Positions 6,459-7,841 of a DNA stretch of 7,841 bases are shown here, one piece after another. The notes beneath the pieces were generated by a model. That model searched no databases and was not told the DNA's origin. It saw only the letters and a program-made list of their open reading frames with translations. The position numbers were made by a program, and so were the translations under genes. The stretch's first letter is position 1, and the number at the start of each line of letters is the position of its first letter. Source of the stretch: Kineosporiaceae bacterium. Lineage in GTDB: Bacteria; Actinomycetota; Actinomycetes; Actinomycetales; Angustibacteraceae. The stretch lies in the NCBI GenBank assembly GCA_027345905.1, contig DAIETC010000027.1, positions 1 to 7,841 on the forward strand, given 5' to 3'.

Positions 6459-6761
6459 TCAGTGCGCCGAGGCCTCGATCGCGGCCTCGAGCCGCTCGAC
6501 CTTGCCGGTCAGCTCGCCGGCGCGCCCCGGGCGGATGTCAGCCTTGAGCACCAGCGAGACCCGCTCCCCGTGGGGGCCGGCCGCCGCGCAGGCCCGCTTG
6601 ACCACGTCCATGCACTCGTCCCACTCGCCCTCGATGGTGGTGAACATGGCGTCGGTGTGCTGCGGCAGCCCCGACTCGCGCACCACCCGGACAGCCGCGG
6701 CAACCGCCTGCGACACCGAGTCGCCCGTGCCGGACGGGGCGACGGAGAACGCGATCAGCAT
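6459..6761 (-). CDS. Thiamine-binding-like protein, MTH1187/YkoF family (PF01910)
   Basis: A 100-aa cytoplasmic protein of the ferredoxin-like MTH1187/YkoF superfamily, some members of which bind thiamine or related pyrimidines as oligomers; no enzymatic activity is known for this small type. The pattern LIAFSVAPSGTGDSVS, then VRVVRESGLPQHTDAMFTTI and EGEWDECMDVVKRA, followed by RVSLVLKADIRPG, matches actinobacterial members over essentially the whole length. The ATG at 6761 was chosen because GGGAG lies 2 bases upstream in the RNA and the family begins ML-AFSV; a GTG at 6770 would add three residues (MGA) and starts one base after the meaB stop. The gap to meaB is only 10 bases, so the two are almost certainly cotranscribed, possibly translationally coupled. 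Its role beside a B12 mutase chaperone is unknown. Confidence 0.85.
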   Translation of the reverse strand: MLIAFSVAPSGTGDSVSQAVAAAVRVVRESGLPQHTDAMFTTIEGEWDECMDVVKRACAAAGPHGERVSLVLKADIRPGRAGELTGKVERLEAAIEASAH

Positions 6762-6771
6762 GGCTCCCACG

Positions 6772-7743
6772 CTAGCCCTGCTTGGTCGTCAGCGCCTCCA
6801 CCAGGACGTCGGCAGCGCCGTACGGGTCGGTGGCGCCGTCGGCCACCTGCGCTGCCAGCGCGTCCAGGCCCTCGCCCCGGGGCACGTCGGCAAGCCGGGA
6901 GCGCAGCACACGTAGCGCGATGGCCTCGATCTCGGCGCTGGCCCGTGCTAGCCGGCGCGTGCGGCCCGCGCCGCTGACCTGCAGCCACTCCCGGTGCTTG
7001 GCCAAGGCGCCCATGAGCTCGTCGACCCCCTGGCCGCTGGAGGCCACTGTCGCTATCACCGGCGGGCGCCAGTCTCCCGGCGCGCGGGGCGACCCCAGCG
7101 CGAGCATGTGCCGCAGCTCGCGCACGGTCGACTCGGCGCCGTCCCGGTCGGCCTTGTTGACGACGAGCACGTCAGCGACCTCCAGGATGCCGGCCTTCGC
7201 GGCCTGGATCCCGTCACCCATGCCGGGGGCTACCAGCACGACGGTCGTGTCGGCCAGCGCCGCGACCTCGACCTCGCTCTGGCCCACCCCGACGGTCTCG
7301 ACCAGGACGACGTCGCAGCCCGCGCCGTCCAGCACTCGCAGTGCCTGCGGGGCGGACCACGACAGGCCGCCGAGGTGCCCGCGGCTGGCCATCGAGCGGA
7401 TGTAGACCTGCGGGTCCAGGGCATGTTCTTGCATCCGGACCCGGTCGCCGAGCAAGGCGCCCCCCGAGAACGGCGACGACGGGTCGACGGCCAGCACACC
7501 GACCCGAGATCCGTTGTGCCGCAAGGCAGTGACGACCGCTGAGGTGGTGGTCGACTTGCCGACGCCGGGGCTTCCGGTGAGTCCTACCACGTGCGCGGAC
7601 CCGGTAGCAGGGGCGAGCGCGGCCATCACCTCGCGCAGCGCGGGGCTCGCGTCCTCGACCAGGGAGATCAACCGGGCCACGGCACGCGGGTCGGCCCGGG
7701 CGGCCCGTTCGACGAGGTCGGCGACATCGAGCGTGCGGGTCAT
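6772..7743 (-). CDS. meaB: MeaB/ArgK-type GTPase, chaperone of B12-dependent acyl-CoA mutases
   Basis: A 323-aa G3E-class P-loop GTPase that uses GTP binding and hydrolysis to gate cobalamin delivery to, and protect, adenosylcobalamin mutases; the old name ArgK (arginine/ornithine transport kinase) is misleading. Visible motifs: Walker A GSPGVGKST (57-65), the Mg/switch region AVDPSSPFSGGALLGDRVRM (85-104), a Walker B/switch segment VLVETVGVGQSEVE (146-159), and the guanine-specificity motif NKAD (196-199). N-terminal helices (about 5-45) and the C-terminal helical arm (about 255-320) used for dimerisation are present, and the length is normal. It begins 15 bases after the thiolase stop with no clear Shine-Dalgarno, suggesting coupling to upstream translation. 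Sharing a cluster with icmA suggests that the isobutyryl-CoA mutase is its client, as in fused IcmF where a related GTPase lies inside the mutase polypeptide. A methylmalonyl-CoA mutase encoded elsewhere could be an additional client. Confidence 0.93.
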   Translation of the reverse strand: MTRTLDVADLVERAARADPRAVARLISLVEDASPALREVMAALAPATGSAHVVGLTGSPGVGKSTTTSAVVTALRHNGSRVGVLAVDPSSPFSGGALLGDRVRMQEHALDPQVYIRSMASRGHLGGLSWSAPQALRVLDGAGCDVVLVETVGVGQSEVEVAALADTTVVLVAPGMGDGIQAAKAGILEVADVLVVNKADRDGAESTVRELRHMLALGSPRAPGDWRPPVIATVASSGQGVDELMGALAKHREWLQVSGAGRTRRLARASAEIEAIALRVLRSRLADVPRGEGLDALAAQVADGATDPYGAADVLVEALTTKQG

Positions 7744-7758
7744 GTGCGCAGCCGCTGG

Positions 7759-7841
7759 TCAGCCGCGCGGCACGCGCAGCACCAGCGCGTCACCCTGGCC
7801 GCCGCCGCCGCACAGGGCGGCCGCCCCCACGCCTCCGCCGC
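7759..7841 (-). CDS. Thiolase (acetyl-CoA C-acetyltransferase), C-terminal end only
   Basis: Only 26 codons plus the stop (TGA, 7761-7759) are inside the window; the rest runs off the right edge. The visible end reads LCGGGGQGDALVLRV, matching the C-terminal catalytic loop C-x-G-G-G-Q-G that ends thiolases; the Cys is the second active-site cysteine used in the Claisen condensation. Thiolases of this class join or split acetoacetyl-CoA or longer 3-ketoacyl-CoAs, which suits the acyl-CoA context of meaB and icmA. The first 15 bases after the stop lead into meaB. The subtype (biosynthetic versus beta-oxidation) cannot be told from the fragment. Confidence 0.8.
   Translation of the reverse strand, partial: GGGVGAAALCGGGGQGDALVLRVPRG

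Overview
This is a very GC-rich window with dense, strongly codon-biased coding. The gene content (an isobutyryl-CoA-mutase-type large subunit, a MeaB/ArgK-type GTPase, a CnoX/YbbN-type thioredoxin-TPR protein, a universal stress protein with a DosR-like promoter box) points to an actinomycete. Genus cannot be fixed from the sequence alone. It looks like ordinary chromosome: no mobile element, CRISPR array, rRNA or tRNA gene was seen.

Layout. The left part runs on the plus strand: the 3' portion of a phosphoglucomutase gene (1-1392), a 261-base intergenic stretch with an inverted repeat and a DosR-like box, a universal stress protein gene (1654-2157), a 175-base gap with a second DosR-like box, and a DoxX-family membrane protein gene from 2333 that is broken by a one-base frameshift near 2795. 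The right part is entirely on the minus strand. In transcription order it holds the last codons of a thiolase (7841-7759), meaB (7743-6772), a small MTH1187/YkoF-type thiamine-binding protein (6761-6459), a MarR regulator (6408-5872), an isobutyryl-CoA mutase large subunit (5846-4119) and a thioredoxin-TPR protein (3961-3026). The two blocks converge at about 2948-3025, where a small hairpin lies.

How the genes fit together. Thiolase, MeaB and the B12-dependent mutase form an acyl-CoA metabolism cluster: thiolase handles acetyl-/acetoacetyl-CoA, the mutase interconverts isobutyryl-CoA and n-butyryl-CoA, and MeaB loads or protects the cobalamin cofactor of such mutases. The mutase lacks the B12-binding domain, so it needs a separate small subunit that is not in this window. 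The MarR protein is the obvious local regulator. A strong interrupted palindrome sits between the -35 and -10 elements of a probable icmA promoter at the marR/icmA junction, and both marR and icmA look leaderless. On the plus strand, the stress protein and DoxX genes share a 12-base identical block within DosR/DevR-like boxes, suggesting joint control by hypoxia or redox signals.
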